Source: CAYPNP01 sp964412195 (GTDB lineage: Bacteria; Acidobacteriota; JAAYUB01). From it: DNA of 64,000 nucleotides. This document shows, piece after piece, positions 7,218 to 16,772 of the stretch. The number at the start of each line of letters is the position of its first letter. Within the stretch, counting starts at the first letter, position 1. The notes beneath the pieces were generated by a model that was not told the DNA's origin, did not search any database, and saw only the letters and a program-made list of their open reading frames with translations. The translations under genes were made by a program, and so were the position numbers. Location: contig CAYPNP010000002.1 in assembly GCA_964412195.1 (NCBI GenBank), positions 248,001-312,000 of the forward strand, given 5' to 3'.

Positions 7218-10200
7218 TCACAGCTTCCGCACCAGCCGGAAGCCGAGGTCGCCGCTGCGGGCCCCGGGGAGACTGACGGAGCGGAAGGCCGACCGGCAGA
7301 ATCCCGCCATGTTGAACCAACTGCCTCCGCGGGCCACCCGGTTGGTGCCTGAGGCCGGGCCCCGGTAGTCGGTCTTGCTGGAGGTGGGATACGCCCCGTA
7401 CCAGTCCCAGCACCACTCCCAGACGTTGCCGTGCACGTCGTACAAGCCCCACGGATTCGGATTCAGAGAGCCGGCCGGGCGGGTCTGGTCGCCGGCGTTG
7501 TGGCACCACCAGGCCACGCTGTCCAGGCGGTCGAGGGCGGGATCGGGAGAGCAGGTTTCACAGTCCTCACCGCCGTAGTCCGGCTCAGACACGCTGAACG
7601 GCGTCACGGTCCCGGCGCGGGTGAAACGCTCCCACTCGCCCTCGGTCGGCAGGCGGTAGCCGTCGGCGTTCCAGTTGCAATAGAAGTCGCCGGTCAGGTA
7701 ATTGGCGGACGTCACCGGCGTGCCGAAGGCGGCATCCTTGAAATAGCAGCGGTTCAGCCCCTGCTGCAACGACAGCAGGTTTGCGAACAGGACCGCCTCC
7801 TTCCAGGAGACCATCTCCACAGGATTTTCCGCGGCGGCGAAATGGCTCCCGTTCGCCGGCAGGGTTGGCTGGAGGCTCCTGAGCGCAGCCCACATCCCCT
7901 GCGTGACCTCCGTGGCCATCACCGCCAACTGCTGGCTCACGTTGTGCGTGAACGGGTTTTCGTCCACGTCGCGGCAGGGCTCGCCCGACGGGGACCCCTG
8001 GGAGAAGGAGCCGGCTTGAACCCGGTACAAGTCGCCGACGATGCTGTCCGTGCCCCACAGGTCGCCGGGATTCTCCTCCGTGTGGACGATGACGATGGTG
8101 CGGGTCATCAGCGAGATGTCCCCGTTGGTGGCGGTGAGGGTGTAGGTGGTGTTGATGGAAGGGCTGACGGTGCGGCTGCCGCTCAGCGCCACCGTCCCGA
8201 TGCCTTGGTTGATCGACACGGCGGTGGCGTTGGTGACGGTCCAGGAAAGGGTGCTGGTCTCGCCGGAGACGATGGAAGCCGGGTTGGCGGCAAACGATTG
8301 GACCACCGGCGGAGTGGACGGCGCGGCCGCCGTCGTGGCGGACGCGTGCAACGCCACGTTGGCCAGGCTGCCCACCGGCGTCCCGCTGGAGTTTTGGAGA
8401 TTCAGCGTGGCCGTCCGTGACTGGGCGCCCCCGAGGTCGACGATCGTCCCGGAATCACCGTCCGGCGGGGCTGACCAGTAGTAGTAGATCCCCGGATTGT
8501 CCGGATTCTCGATCAGGGGGACGCCCGCCGGGCCGGAGTCCCAGTCCCCGTCCAATTCCACGACGGCGACCTCCGCGCCCAGTCCGTTCACATCCAGCAG
8601 CAGGCCGGCCGCGAATGGGTTGAAGGCCAGGCCGTCCGCAGGGTCCTTCGCCACTTCCTGCCAGGAGTTCCACAGGTAGCGGACGACCTCGGAGTTCCCC
8701 ACCGGGAAGCCGGGGCTGCCGCTCCGGACCAGGTAGGCCGACAGGACGGCGAACAAGGCGTCGCTCGCCGGCTGTTCGAGGTGGTTGAGCGCCAGGATGC
8801 CGAGCGGGACGGGCGTGGCCGCCCCCAGGAGGGACGCGCCGGGCACGGACACCAGGCCATCCTCGCACATCGTGCCCTCCACGTGGCCGTCCTCGAGGCC
8901 GCCGACGGCTCCCGTCCCGGCCAGGACGAGCGGGTCCACCCCGGATGGGAACGCCCGCGCGCCCAACTCCGCCAGCTCGGGCGATCCGGGGCTCAATTCG
9001 GGGAAAATCGGCATGTTCGGATCGGTCGTCACGCCGAGGGGGAGGCGCCAGAGGATCACGGCGGGATCTCCCAGGACGCATTCCGCCGCCGCCAGGGAAC
9101 CGGACTGCAGCGGGCCGATCATGACCAGGTCGTCGATCTTGCTCCCGCAGGCGGACGGCTCCGTCTCCAGGCAATAGTAGCGGACGGCCGTGGCACCGGC
9201 GGAGTGCGCGATCAGGTCGACCTCCTTCCCGGAGAGCTGGCCGCGCACGTAGTCCAGTGCGGCCTTCACCATCTGGGCGGTGTCGGAAAGGCCCGTCCAG
9301 CCCATGTGGACCAGGGCGTATACGTTGAATCCGCCGGAGCGCAGGGACGGCACGGCCTCACCCCAGTAATCGGCCGTCCCCTGGATGCCCGGAATCAACA
9401 GGACGGGATCCTTCCCCGTGCTGGGTTGGAGCACGGGCGGCTCGTCGAGGGCGACGGCGTTGTAGTGCGTTTTGTTCCCGAAATACCCCAGGTCGTCGGT
9501 CGCATGGTTGGAGATGGGGAGGATGATCACCCGATAGCGTTTGCTCTGGGCGGCCGCATACTCGCCCTCGGAAACGGAAACGGTCCAGCAGCTGATCATG
9601 CTGGCGGTCGCGCAGGCCCCGACGCCGGAGCTGTCGGTGGTGGGCACGAAGAAGCACCACAGCGCCTGCCCCCGCGCGGCGCGCACCAAGGCCGCGTCGT
9701 TCAGGACGACCGGCTGGTTCATGTTGCTGACGTACAGCGCGGTCAGGGTGTCGCCGTCGACCACGCCATTGGCCGCATTCTGCATGTACGGAAGGTACTT
9801 TCCGGTGTAGACGGCGCTGGCGTCGCCCAACTCACGGACTAGGCCGAACTGCGGCGGCCGTTTGAAGACCAGCCAGCCGCGGCTCATCATCTGGCCGGGC
9901 TGGATGTTGAAAGTCAGGGTGATGGAGAGGCCCGGGTCGGTCCGCGCCTGCCCGACAGCGTACACGCCCAGCGCCGTCGGGTGCGTCACGAGGAAGCCGT
10001 CCCCGGTCTCGGTGGGCATGGCCGTCCAGTGCTGCCACACCGGGTTCCACCGGTATATGACCAGCCCCGCGGCCGCCTGTTTTCCGGATGCGTCCGCAGG
10101 CGCAGGCAGCGCGAGCGTGAACGGCGCGGACGTCTGCAGGCCGTCCGGCTGCAGCGACCAGCATGCGCTGCCGGCCAGCTCCGTTTCCCCGTCGCACCGG

Positions 10201-11978
10201 TAATCCAGCGGGCGCTCCGCGAAGGTCACCATCGTCCCGGCGGCGATGGCCCCGGCCGGGATGGCGGCGCCGGCTTCCCCGACCGAGATCGAGGCGCCGG
10301 TCGCGTCCACTACGGCTGCGGCGTCCACGTAGTCGTCGGCCACGGCCGGCAGGCCGTCGAGCCGGGTGAGGGCGTTGTCCCCCACCAGCACGAATCCAGA
10401 CAGGGGCTGGTCCGACTCCACCCGCAGGTGGGAGAGGGTGGCCGGCACCGTGCCGCCGAACAGGTCCTGGACGAAGCGCACCCACTTCTGCCGCGGGTCG
10501 AGCGTGGTCGAGCCGGTGGCCACCGCCGCGCCGCTGTCGTCGTATCCGGTCACGGTCACGTGGGCGGTGTCGGCGCCGGAATTGATCATGGTGACGCCGG
10601 TCCACTCGTCCTCGTTGAGCTGGATGTGGTTGAAGAAGAGCGTTTTCGAGGTGACGGAGTCGGCGTTGATGCCGGCCATGATGGGGGCGCTCTGGCCGCC
10701 GAAGAGCTCGAAGCCGATCAGCGGCTGGTCGGACTGCATGATGACGTAGGCCGGCGTCGGATTGGGGCCGATGAAGTCGCCGACGAAGGCCACCTTCTTG
10801 ACGCGGGGGGCGATCTCCACGCTGTTTTGCCCGGTGAGGGCCCCGGCCTCGTCGTAGCCGTAGACGGTGATGTGGGCGGTCCGGCTGGAGATGTTGTAGA
10901 TGGTGAAGCCGGTCCACCAGACCTCGCTCTGGGCCACATGGCTGTAGTAGAGGGTGCGGGTGGGGCGGCCCCGGAGGGTCAGGGCCGACGCGACCTGGAC
11001 GTCGTCGCTGCGGCCGAACAGCACCACGCCGCCCATGTCGGTCTCGGAGGAACGGAAATCACCGACCGCCTGGCCGGACCCCAGGCCGTTCTGGAAGTAG
11101 GCGTTGAGGTCGAACGCCGCCTGGCTTCCGTCCACGGCCAGGTCTCCGATGGGATACTGAGCGCCCGTGCCCGCGCGGAGGGTCTTGTTGCTGTCTCCCA
11201 CGCCGGCGGCCAGGCTCGCCCGGGTCCACCAGATTTCGGGGACCTCCGCGGCGATATGGGGGATGTAGAGGCGGTCGGCGGGGGCCATGACCGCCTCGGT
11301 GAACATCTTCCGCTGCCCGTCGGCGGCGTTGAACTCGGCGAATCCCTGGAGCTGGTGGTCGGAGGTGGCCTCGACCCAGCCGCTGCTGGCCAGTTGCTCG
11401 GGGGTGAGGGTGGCGAAGATCTCGTCCACGCCTTGGTAGAGGCGGGCGGCGGGGCCCAGCGCGGCCACGTGGACGGTGGCGAGGAGGGCGCCGGCGGATG
11501 CCCGGGCGTGCAGGTACAGCTCCACCGGCCCGGCGTGGGGATTGACCACTCCCAACCGGGTGGACCACTCCGAATTCTGGAGGATCAAGGGAAACGAGAT
11601 GGAGTAGGCCAGGCTCTCCGCCGCCGCCGCGGCCTGTTTCGACGCCGGGCGGTCAGGCGTCCTGCGGCGGACGTCGGATTTGTGGAGGGGAAACTCCGGG
11701 ACGGGCCGCGGAGCCTTGGCGGCCGTGGCCCTCAGCACCTCATCGGGCACGGCGGCGGTTTCGATCGCTTCTTCCGGACTGTCCGGCCCGGCCGCGCATA
11801 AGCTGGTTCCCGGCGCCGGTGAGACATCGTCATTCAATGCCGGTTGGACATCTTCATCCGGTACAGGCCGGGCCTCGCCACCCGGCGCCGGCCGGGCCGC
11901 GGCGTCTCCCGTAAACGCCGGCCAGCCGAAGCAGAGAAGCACCATCACGAACAAGACGAAGGGCAGTTTCCTCGACAT
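7218..11978 (-). CDS. Giant secreted multidomain protein: beta repeats, lipase-like hydrolase, Ig-like and SUMF1/FGE-type domains
   Basis: A 1586-residue protein. Residues 1-28 are a signal peptide. Residues ~125-540 hold about four related beta-sandwich repeats marked by EVWWTGFTIYN, DEWTGVTMINSG and the recurring pattern HITVYGYDEAG / HVTVTGYDDSG. Around 860-960 is an alpha/beta-hydrolase (lipase-like) segment with VLLIPGIQG and the nucleophile motif AHSAG near residue 925. About 1220-1296 is an Ig-like domain (SGETSTLSWTVTNA). From ~1310 to the end is a SUMF1/formylglycine-generating-enzyme-like domain with EVTQGMWAAL, YRLPTEGEWER, GLYDVHGNVWEWC and RVARGGSW. Most bacterial domains of this kind are not true FGEs, so catalysis is not claimed. 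The stop codon lies in a repeat word (TGACCACCAATCACAC). It is alone on its strand. A surface or secreted hydrolase/adhesion role is inferred. Confidence 0.88.
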   Translation of the reverse strand: MSRKLPFVLFVMVLLCFGWPAFTGDAAARPAPGGEARPVPDEDVQPALNDDVSPAPGTSLCAAGPDSPEEAIETAAVPDEVLRATAAKAPRPVPEFPLHKSDVRRRTPDRPASKQAAAAAESLAYSISFPLILQNSEWSTRLGVVNPHAGPVELYLHARASAGALLATVHVAALGPAARLYQGVDEIFATLTPEQLASSGWVEATSDHQLQGFAEFNAADGQRKMFTEAVMAPADRLYIPHIAAEVPEIWWTRASLAAGVGDSNKTLRAGTGAQYPIGDLAVDGSQAAFDLNAYFQNGLGSGQAVGDFRSSETDMGGVVLFGRSDDVQVASALTLRGRPTRTLYYSHVAQSEVWWTGFTIYNISSRTAHITVYGYDEAGALTGQNSVEIAPRVKKVAFVGDFIGPNPTPAYVIMQSDQPLIGFELFGGQSAPIMAGINADSVTSKTLFFNHIQLNEDEWTGVTMINSGADTAHVTVTGYDDSGAAVATGSTTLDPRQKWVRFVQDLFGGTVPATLSHLRVESDQPLSGFVLVGDNALTRLDGLPAVADDYVDAAAVVDATGASISVGEAGAAIPAGAIAAGTMVTFAERPLDYRCDGETELAGSACWSLQPDGLQTSAPFTLALPAPADASGKQAAAGLVIYRWNPVWQHWTAMPTETGDGFLVTHPTALGVYAVGQARTDPGLSITLTFNIQPGQMMSRGWLVFKRPPQFGLVRELGDASAVYTGKYLPYMQNAANGVVDGDTLTALYVSNMNQPVVLNDAALVRAARGQALWCFFVPTTDSSGVGACATASMISCWTVSVSEGEYAAAQSKRYRVIILPISNHATDDLGYFGNKTHYNAVALDEPPVLQPSTGKDPVLLIPGIQGTADYWGEAVPSLRSGGFNVYALVHMGWTGLSDTAQMVKAALDYVRGQLSGKEVDLIAHSAGATAVRYYCLETEPSACGSKIDDLVMIGPLQSGSLAAAECVLGDPAVILWRLPLGVTTDPNMPIFPELSPGSPELAELGARAFPSGVDPLVLAGTGAVGGLEDGHVEGTMCEDGLVSVPGASLLGAATPVPLGILALNHLEQPASDALFAVLSAYLVRSGSPGFPVGNSEVVRYLWNSWQEVAKDPADGLAFNPFAAGLLLDVNGLGAEVAVVELDGDWDSGPAGVPLIENPDNPGIYYYWSAPPDGDSGTIVDLGGAQSRTATLNLQNSSGTPVGSLANVALHASATTAAAPSTPPVVQSFAANPASIVSGETSTLSWTVTNATAVSINQGIGTVALSGSRTVSPSINTTYTLTATNGDISLMTRTIVIVHTEENPGDLWGTDSIVGDLYRVQAGSFSQGSPSGEPCRDVDENPFTHNVSQQLAVMATEVTQGMWAALRSLQPTLPANGSHFAAAENPVEMVSWKEAVLFANLLSLQQGLNRCYFKDAAFGTPVTSANYLTGDFYCNWNADGYRLPTEGEWERFTRAGTVTPFSVSEPDYGGEDCETCSPDPALDRLDSVAWWCHNAGDQTRPAGSLNPNPWGLYDVHGNVWEWCWDWYGAYPTSSKTDYRGPASGTNRVARGGSWFNMAGFCRSAFRSVSLPGARSGDLGFRLVRKL

Positions 11979-12149
11979 GGATCCCCCGGATTATTTTCTG
12001 GCTCTGCGCAGTATAAATCGATTCTGCCGGTCCGATCAATGTTCATGAATGATGCCGGCAGTATTGCGACGGGAAGCGCTGGATCAGCTTGTAATCTACT
12101 GCCTGACCGTGTGCTGGCTCGGCGCTGCGACAGAGCTTGGTCGCGAAAT

Positions 12150-12183
12150 AAAAAAGGGCTTCCCGTGCGGGAAGCCCTTTTTG
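12150..12183 (-). terminator. Rho-independent terminator after tRNA-Asp
   Basis: A perfect 14-base stem made of five A, GGGCTTCCC and its complement (12151-12164 with 12169-12182) around the loop GTGC. Read on the minus strand it ends the tRNA-Val/tRNA-Asp transcript with a T-run. It could work in both directions. Confidence 0.88.
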
Positions 12184-12185
12184 TA

Positions 12186-12262
12186 TGGCGGGGTCGACGA
12201 GACTCGAACTCGCGACCTTCGGCGTGACAGGCCGACGTTCTAACCAACTGAACTACGACCCC
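12186..12262 (-). tRNA. tRNA-Asp (GTC)
   Basis: A 77-base cloverleaf on the minus strand. The acceptor GGGGTCG pairs with CGACCCC, the D-arm contains AGTTGGTTAGA, and the anticodon loop CTGTCAC gives anticodon GTC. The T-loop is TTCGAGT. Discriminator G and an encoded CCA (12186-12188) are present. Confidence 0.96.
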
Positions 12263-12310
12263 GGAATTTCGTGATCGTCCGTTATCTTGAAAAGACCGAT
12301 TCCCTTTTCC

Positions 12311-12386
12311 TGGTGGGCGGTACAGGGATCGAACCTGTGACCTCCGGTTTGTAAGACCGACGTTCTCCCAGCTGAACTAACCGCCC
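12311..12386 (-). tRNA. tRNA-Val (TAC)
   Basis: A 76-base cloverleaf on the minus strand. The acceptor GGGCGGT pairs with ACCGCCC, and the anticodon stem TCGGT/ACCGG closes the loop CTTACAA, giving anticodon TAC. The T-loop is TTCGATC. Discriminator A and an encoded CCA (12311-12313) are present. It is first in the tRNA operon. Confidence 0.96.
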
Positions 12387-12400
12387 TGAGAGAAGATGGG

Positions 12401-12428
12401 ATTATAGCGATCCGGGGAAGGTTGTCAA
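12401..12428 (-). promoter_or_regulatory. Promoter of the tRNA-Val/tRNA-Asp operon
   Basis: Consensus TTGACA (12423-12428), 16-base spacer and consensus TATAAT (12401-12406), with the -10 ending 14 bases before the mature tRNA-Val. Both boxes match the sigma70 consensus exactly. Confidence 0.9.
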
Positions 12429-12436
12429 GGGAATTT

Positions 12437-12606
12437 TCCAAGTGCGGAATGCGGAGTGCGGAATGCGGATTGAAAGCAGCGGACATCGGACATCGGACTT
12501 CGGATCTCGGCTCAGAATCCTTTTTCCTGATTTCCTGAGTTCCATATTCGGATTGCGGATTGCGGATCGCGGATTGAAACGTTTGTGTGGTTGGTGTGGT
12601 TCGTGG
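12437..12606. repeat. Mosaic of short-period repeats between miaA and the tRNAs
   Basis: Imperfect GGAATGC/GGATTGC heptamers, then 'CGGACATCGGACATCGGACTTCGG' type units, then more GGATTGC units. The end is a word related to GTTTGTGTGGTTGGTGTGG / TTCGTGGTTA. The last word runs into the miaA stop codon (TAA followed by CCACGAACCAC on the minus strand). No gene is seen here. Confidence 0.85.
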
Positions 12607-13542
12607 TTATAGATTAAAGAATGCCCGGAGGTCGGACAGGACATGCTGCTGGACGGAGGGATCGTCCCCGGCCCCGTCGATCCAGATGACGTCCGGTTCC
12701 TTGCGGAACCAGGTGAGCTGGCGCTTGGCGTAGCGCCGGGTCTCGCGCTGGATCGACTCCACCATGCCAATGTAGCCCGTCTCCCCCCGCAGGTAGGCGG
12801 CCGCCTGGCGGTAACCAATGGCCTCCAGGCCCTTCGCTTCCGCGGGGAGGCCCGCCGCCAGCAAGCCGCGCACCTCGTCCACCAGCCCGGCATCGAGCAT
12901 GCGCCCCACCCGCCGGTCGATCCGGGCGTAGAGTTCCGGCCGCGGCAGGTTCAGGCCGTAGATCCGCGGCGCGAAGCCCGCCAGCGGCCGCTCGCTGGCG
13001 CCGAAGTGCCGGCTCAGCGGCGTGCCGGTCAGGATGAGCACCTCCAGTGCCCGGGCGATCCGCGGCCCGTCGTTGGGCATGATGCGGGCCGCGGCCTCCG
13101 GGTCGTGCCGCCCCAGGATGCAGTGGAGCGTCGCCCAGCCCTTGCGGCCGGCCATGCGCCGGAACCTCGCCCGCAAGGATTCGTCGCGCTCCGGCCCCTC
13201 GAACAGGCCCCGGAGCAGCGCCCGGAGGTAGAAGCCCGTCCCGCCGGCCAGGATCGGGATCCGGCCGCGCTCGCGGATCTGCTCGAGGGCGGCGCGGGCC
13301 AGTTCCTGGTAACGGCCGGCGGAGAAGAAATCGCCCACTTCGGCCACGTCCAGCAGGTGATGGGGGATCTCCCGGCGGGCCTCGGCGTCCACCTTGGCGG
13401 TGCCGATGTCCAGGCCGCGGTACACCTGCATGGCATCGTAGTTGACCACCTCGCCGCCCAAGGCGCGGGCCAGGAACAGGGCCAGGTCGCTCTTGCCCGT
13501 GGCGGTGGGGCCGGCGATGGCGATCAGGGGGTGGGAAGTCAT
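12607..13542 (-). CDS. miaA: tRNA dimethylallyltransferase MiaA
   Basis: A 311-residue enzyme that adds a dimethylallyl group from DMAPP to N6 of A37 in tRNAs reading UNN codons. The P-loop GPTATGKS is at residues 11-18, followed by NYDAMQVYRGLDIGTAK (general-base Asp and the tRNA-recognising region). LAGGTGFYLRALLRG lies near residue 105-115, and the tRNA-interacting segment TRRYAKRQLTWFRKE lies near the C-terminus. Length is typical. The stop codon TAA forms the start of a repeat word. The tRNA genes lie downstream on the same strand but have their own promoter. Confidence 0.96.
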   Translation of the reverse strand: MTSHPLIAIAGPTATGKSDLALFLARALGGEVVNYDAMQVYRGLDIGTAKVDAEARREIPHHLLDVAEVGDFFSAGRYQELARAALEQIRERGRIPILAGGTGFYLRALLRGLFEGPERDESLRARFRRMAGRKGWATLHCILGRHDPEAAARIMPNDGPRIARALEVLILTGTPLSRHFGASERPLAGFAPRIYGLNLPRPELYARIDRRVGRMLDAGLVDEVRGLLAAGLPAEAKGLEAIGYRQAAAYLRGETGYIGMVESIQRETRRYAKRQLTWFRKEPDVIWIDGAGDDPSVQQHVLSDLRAFFNL

Positions 13543-13574
13543 GGGTGATCACCGCGGGAGGGTGAAGGGGAGCG

Positions 13575-13880
13575 AACACCGATCATCGAACATTGGACAT
13601 CGAACATCGAAGTCAACCCGCTAACCAAGAATTCGCCACGGAGGCAGGGAGGACACGGAGAGGAAACCAGGGTTCCAATCCGCAATCCGGAGAATGACCA
13701 CGAAATACACGAAACACACGAAAGGGTTCCAAACCGCCAGCGGAGATCGGAATCCGCAATCCAGGCAGAAACCACGAACCACACCAACCACACGAATCTG
13801 AAATCTGAAATTTGCAATTTGAAATTTCAAAGCAATCCGCAATCCGAAATCCGAAATCCGCAATCCGCAATCCGCAATTT
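13575..13880. repeat. Mosaic repeat block upstream of miaA
   Basis: At least four word families in a row. 13578-13615 has GAACATTGGACATCGAAC type units. 13631-13672 is a GCCACGGAGGCAGGGAGGACACGGAG word. 13700-13730 and 13768-13798 hold CCACGAAATACACGAAACACACG type words. 13805-13880 is TTTGCAATTTGAAATTTC followed by CAATCCG/AAATCCG heptamers. No convincing gene reads through it. Confidence 0.85.
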
Positions 13881-14115
13881 ACACCAGCCAATCTCGAAAC
13901 AATATCCAAAGGAACAGGAACAGGGCGAGGAGCCAGAGGCCCCAGAGCTGGAACAGGGAGAAGCGCCGGACCTTGTCCGCCACGCCCCGGACGGCCTCCC
14001 GGAGGGATTCGAGGACGGCTGCCGGAGCAAAGCTCCTCCAGCCGCGGACGGCCGTTCCGGCAGTCGCGCGCTTCCCTGTGGTTCCGGATTCTGGCTGCTT
14101 TTCCTGCTGATTCAC
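13879..14115 (-). CDS. Small protein with one C-terminal transmembrane segment (78 aa)
   Basis: A 78-residue ORF with GTG start (AGGGG 6 bases upstream). The N-terminal ~50 residues are polar and basic, with AAVLESLREAVRGVADKVRR looking amphipathic. One hydrophobic helix follows (LWGLWLLALFLFLWILF) and the protein ends in RDWLV. This is a tail-anchored layout, and no family is recognised. The stop codon sits at the edge of the repeat block 13575-13880. It might be a small inner-membrane protein. Support is the membrane segment and ribosome site only. Confidence 0.45.
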   Translation of the reverse strand: MNQQEKQPESGTTGKRATAGTAVRGWRSFAPAAVLESLREAVRGVADKVRRFSLFQLWGLWLLALFLFLWILFRDWLV

Positions 14116-14205
14116 TGGATCCCCTGATCACTGATCTTCAAGCAATTCCACCGTACGGACACTGCATGGATCATCCAGGACCCGGATGATTTCTTTTGTT
14201 CCGTG

Positions 14206-14312
14206 CGGTCACCCGTCACCGGTCAACCGTCGAGTACGAACACGATTACGATTACGATCGACGATTACGATCGGATATGGATTTCAATCCGCAATCCGCA
14301 ATCCGCAATTCC
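14206..14312. repeat. GTCACCG heptamers, CGATTA hexamers and CAATCCG heptamers in series
   Basis: Three repeat classes follow each other between 14116 and the sucC promoter: GTCACCC-GTCACCG units (14208-14229), CGAACA-CGATTA hexamers (14231-14272) and CAATCCG units (14285-14310). They lie outside the promoter and any gene. Confidence 0.85.
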
Positions 14313-14378
14313 CCCCGATTGTAGCGCGCCCCCACGGCTTTCTCCAAGCAAGCGGCGGCGGAAATTTTCGCCCGTTTC

Positions 14379-14407
14379 TTGACAAGAAAGAACAAGGCGC
14401 GTATCAT
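14379..14407 (+). promoter_or_regulatory. Sigma70-type promoter of the suc-kor operon
   Basis: Consensus TTGACA (14379-14384), 17-base spacer, TATCAT (14402-14407), 38 bases before the sucC ATG. It is the only good promoter ahead of the tightly spaced block 14446-20505. Confidence 0.85.
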
Positions 14408-14445
14408 GAGCGCTTGACCTATTTCACTCAAGATGGAAGATTTCA

Positions 14446-15606
<1,161 letters not shown>

Positions 15607-15620
15607 GGAAGGAGGCAGAG

Positions 15621-16490
15621 GTGGCAATCCTGATCGACAAGAATACGCGCGTGGTGGTCCAGGGACTGACCGGGCGGGAGGGCACCTTCCATGCCCTGCA
15701 GTGCCGCCAGTACGGCACCCAGGTGGTGGCCGGCGTCACCCCCGGCAAGGGCGGCACAACCCACGAGGGCATCCCGGTGTTCCACACTGTGGCCGACGCC
15801 GTCCGGGGCTCGGGCGCCGACGCCTCGCTGATCTTCGTCCCGCCGCCGTTCGCGGCCGACGCCATCCTGGAGGCGGCCGACGCCGGCGTGAAGCTGGTGG
15901 TCTGCATCACCGAGGGCATCCCCACGTTCGACATGATCCGCGTGGTCACTGGCCTCCAGGGTAAGGACACGCGCCTGGTCGGGCCCAACTGCCCCGGCGT
16001 GATCTCGCCGGGCAAGTGCAAGATGGGCATCATGCCGGCCCACATCCACAAGGAGGGCGTGGTCGGCGTGATCAGCCGCAGCGGCACCTTGACCTACGAG
16101 GCCGTCGGGCAGCTCACCCGCCGCGGCATCGGCCAGAGCACCTGCATCGGCATCGGCGGCGACCCGGTCAACGGGACCAATTTCATCGACGCGCTGAAGC
16201 TCTTCAAGGACGACCCGGAAACCCAGGCCGTCGTCATGATCGGTGAGATCGGCGGCAGCGCCGAGGAAGAGGCCGCCGCCTGGATCCAGGCCCACCTGGG
16301 CAAGCCCGTGGTCGGCTTCATCGCCGGCCGCACGGCCCCGCCCGGCCGCCGGATGGGCCACGCCGGCGCCATCATCGCCGGCGGCAAGGGCACCGCGTCC
16401 GAGAAGATGGCGGCCATGCGCGCCGCCGGCCTGACCGTGGTGGAAAACCCGGCCGAGATCGGCGCCGCGATCGAAAAAGTCCTGAAGTAA
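15621..16490 (+). CDS. sucD: Succinate--CoA ligase (ADP-forming) subunit alpha
   Basis: A 289-residue subunit carrying the phosphohistidine: GHAGAI places the active His at residue 247. The N-terminal CoA-binding Rossmann region has VVVQGLTGREGTFHA, and the middle has GPNCPGVISPG. The start is GTG at 15621 with GGAGG 9 bases upstream; the protein begins VAILIDKNTR, as in family members. It pairs with SucC. It is followed after 15 bases by the ferredoxin subunit of the 2-oxoglutarate:ferredoxin oxidoreductase. Confidence 0.97.
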   Translation: MAILIDKNTRVVVQGLTGREGTFHALQCRQYGTQVVAGVTPGKGGTTHEGIPVFHTVADAVRGSGADASLIFVPPPFAADAILEAADAGVKLVVCITEGIPTFDMIRVVTGLQGKDTRLVGPNCPGVISPGKCKMGIMPAHIHKEGVVGVISRSGTLTYEAVGQLTRRGIGQSTCIGIGGDPVNGTNFIDALKLFKDDPETQAVVMIGEIGGSAEEEAAAWIQAHLGKPVVGFIAGRTAPPGRRMGHAGAIIAGGKGTASEKMAAMRAAGLTVVENPAEIGAAIEKVLK

Positions 16491-16505
16491 CCCAAGGAAC
16501 GAGAA

Positions 16506-16772
16506 ATGACGGAAGAAAAAACCAAAAAGGCCCATAAAATCGAGATCATCACGGAGAACTGCAAGGGCTGCGGCATCTGCGTGGAGTTTTGCCCCACCCA
16601 CACCCTCGGCCTCAAGAAGGGCAAGGTGGTGGTGGTCAACCCCGAGAACTGCACCGGCTGCCAGCTGTGCGACCTCCGCTGCCCCGACTTCGCCATCATG
16701 GTGGACAACGAGTTCGCCGTAAAGTTCATGAAAAACAAACCTCAAACCGAGGCGCAGAAAGATGAAGATTAA
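16506..16772 (+). CDS. korD: 2-oxoglutarate:ferredoxin oxidoreductase, delta (4Fe-4S) subunit
   Basis: An 88-residue ferredoxin-like subunit with two [4Fe-4S] motifs: CKGCGICVEFCP and CTGCQLCDLRCP. It passes electrons from the TPP centre of KorB to free ferredoxin. A short basic N-terminus precedes the first cluster. The C-terminus overlaps the korA start by 11 bases, indicating translational coupling. The delta-alpha-beta-gamma order is a common arrangement for this four-subunit enzyme. Confidence 0.93.
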   Translation: MTEEKTKKAHKIEIITENCKGCGICVEFCPTHTLGLKKGKVVVVNPENCTGCQLCDLRCPDFAIMVDNEFAVKFMKNKPQTEAQKDED

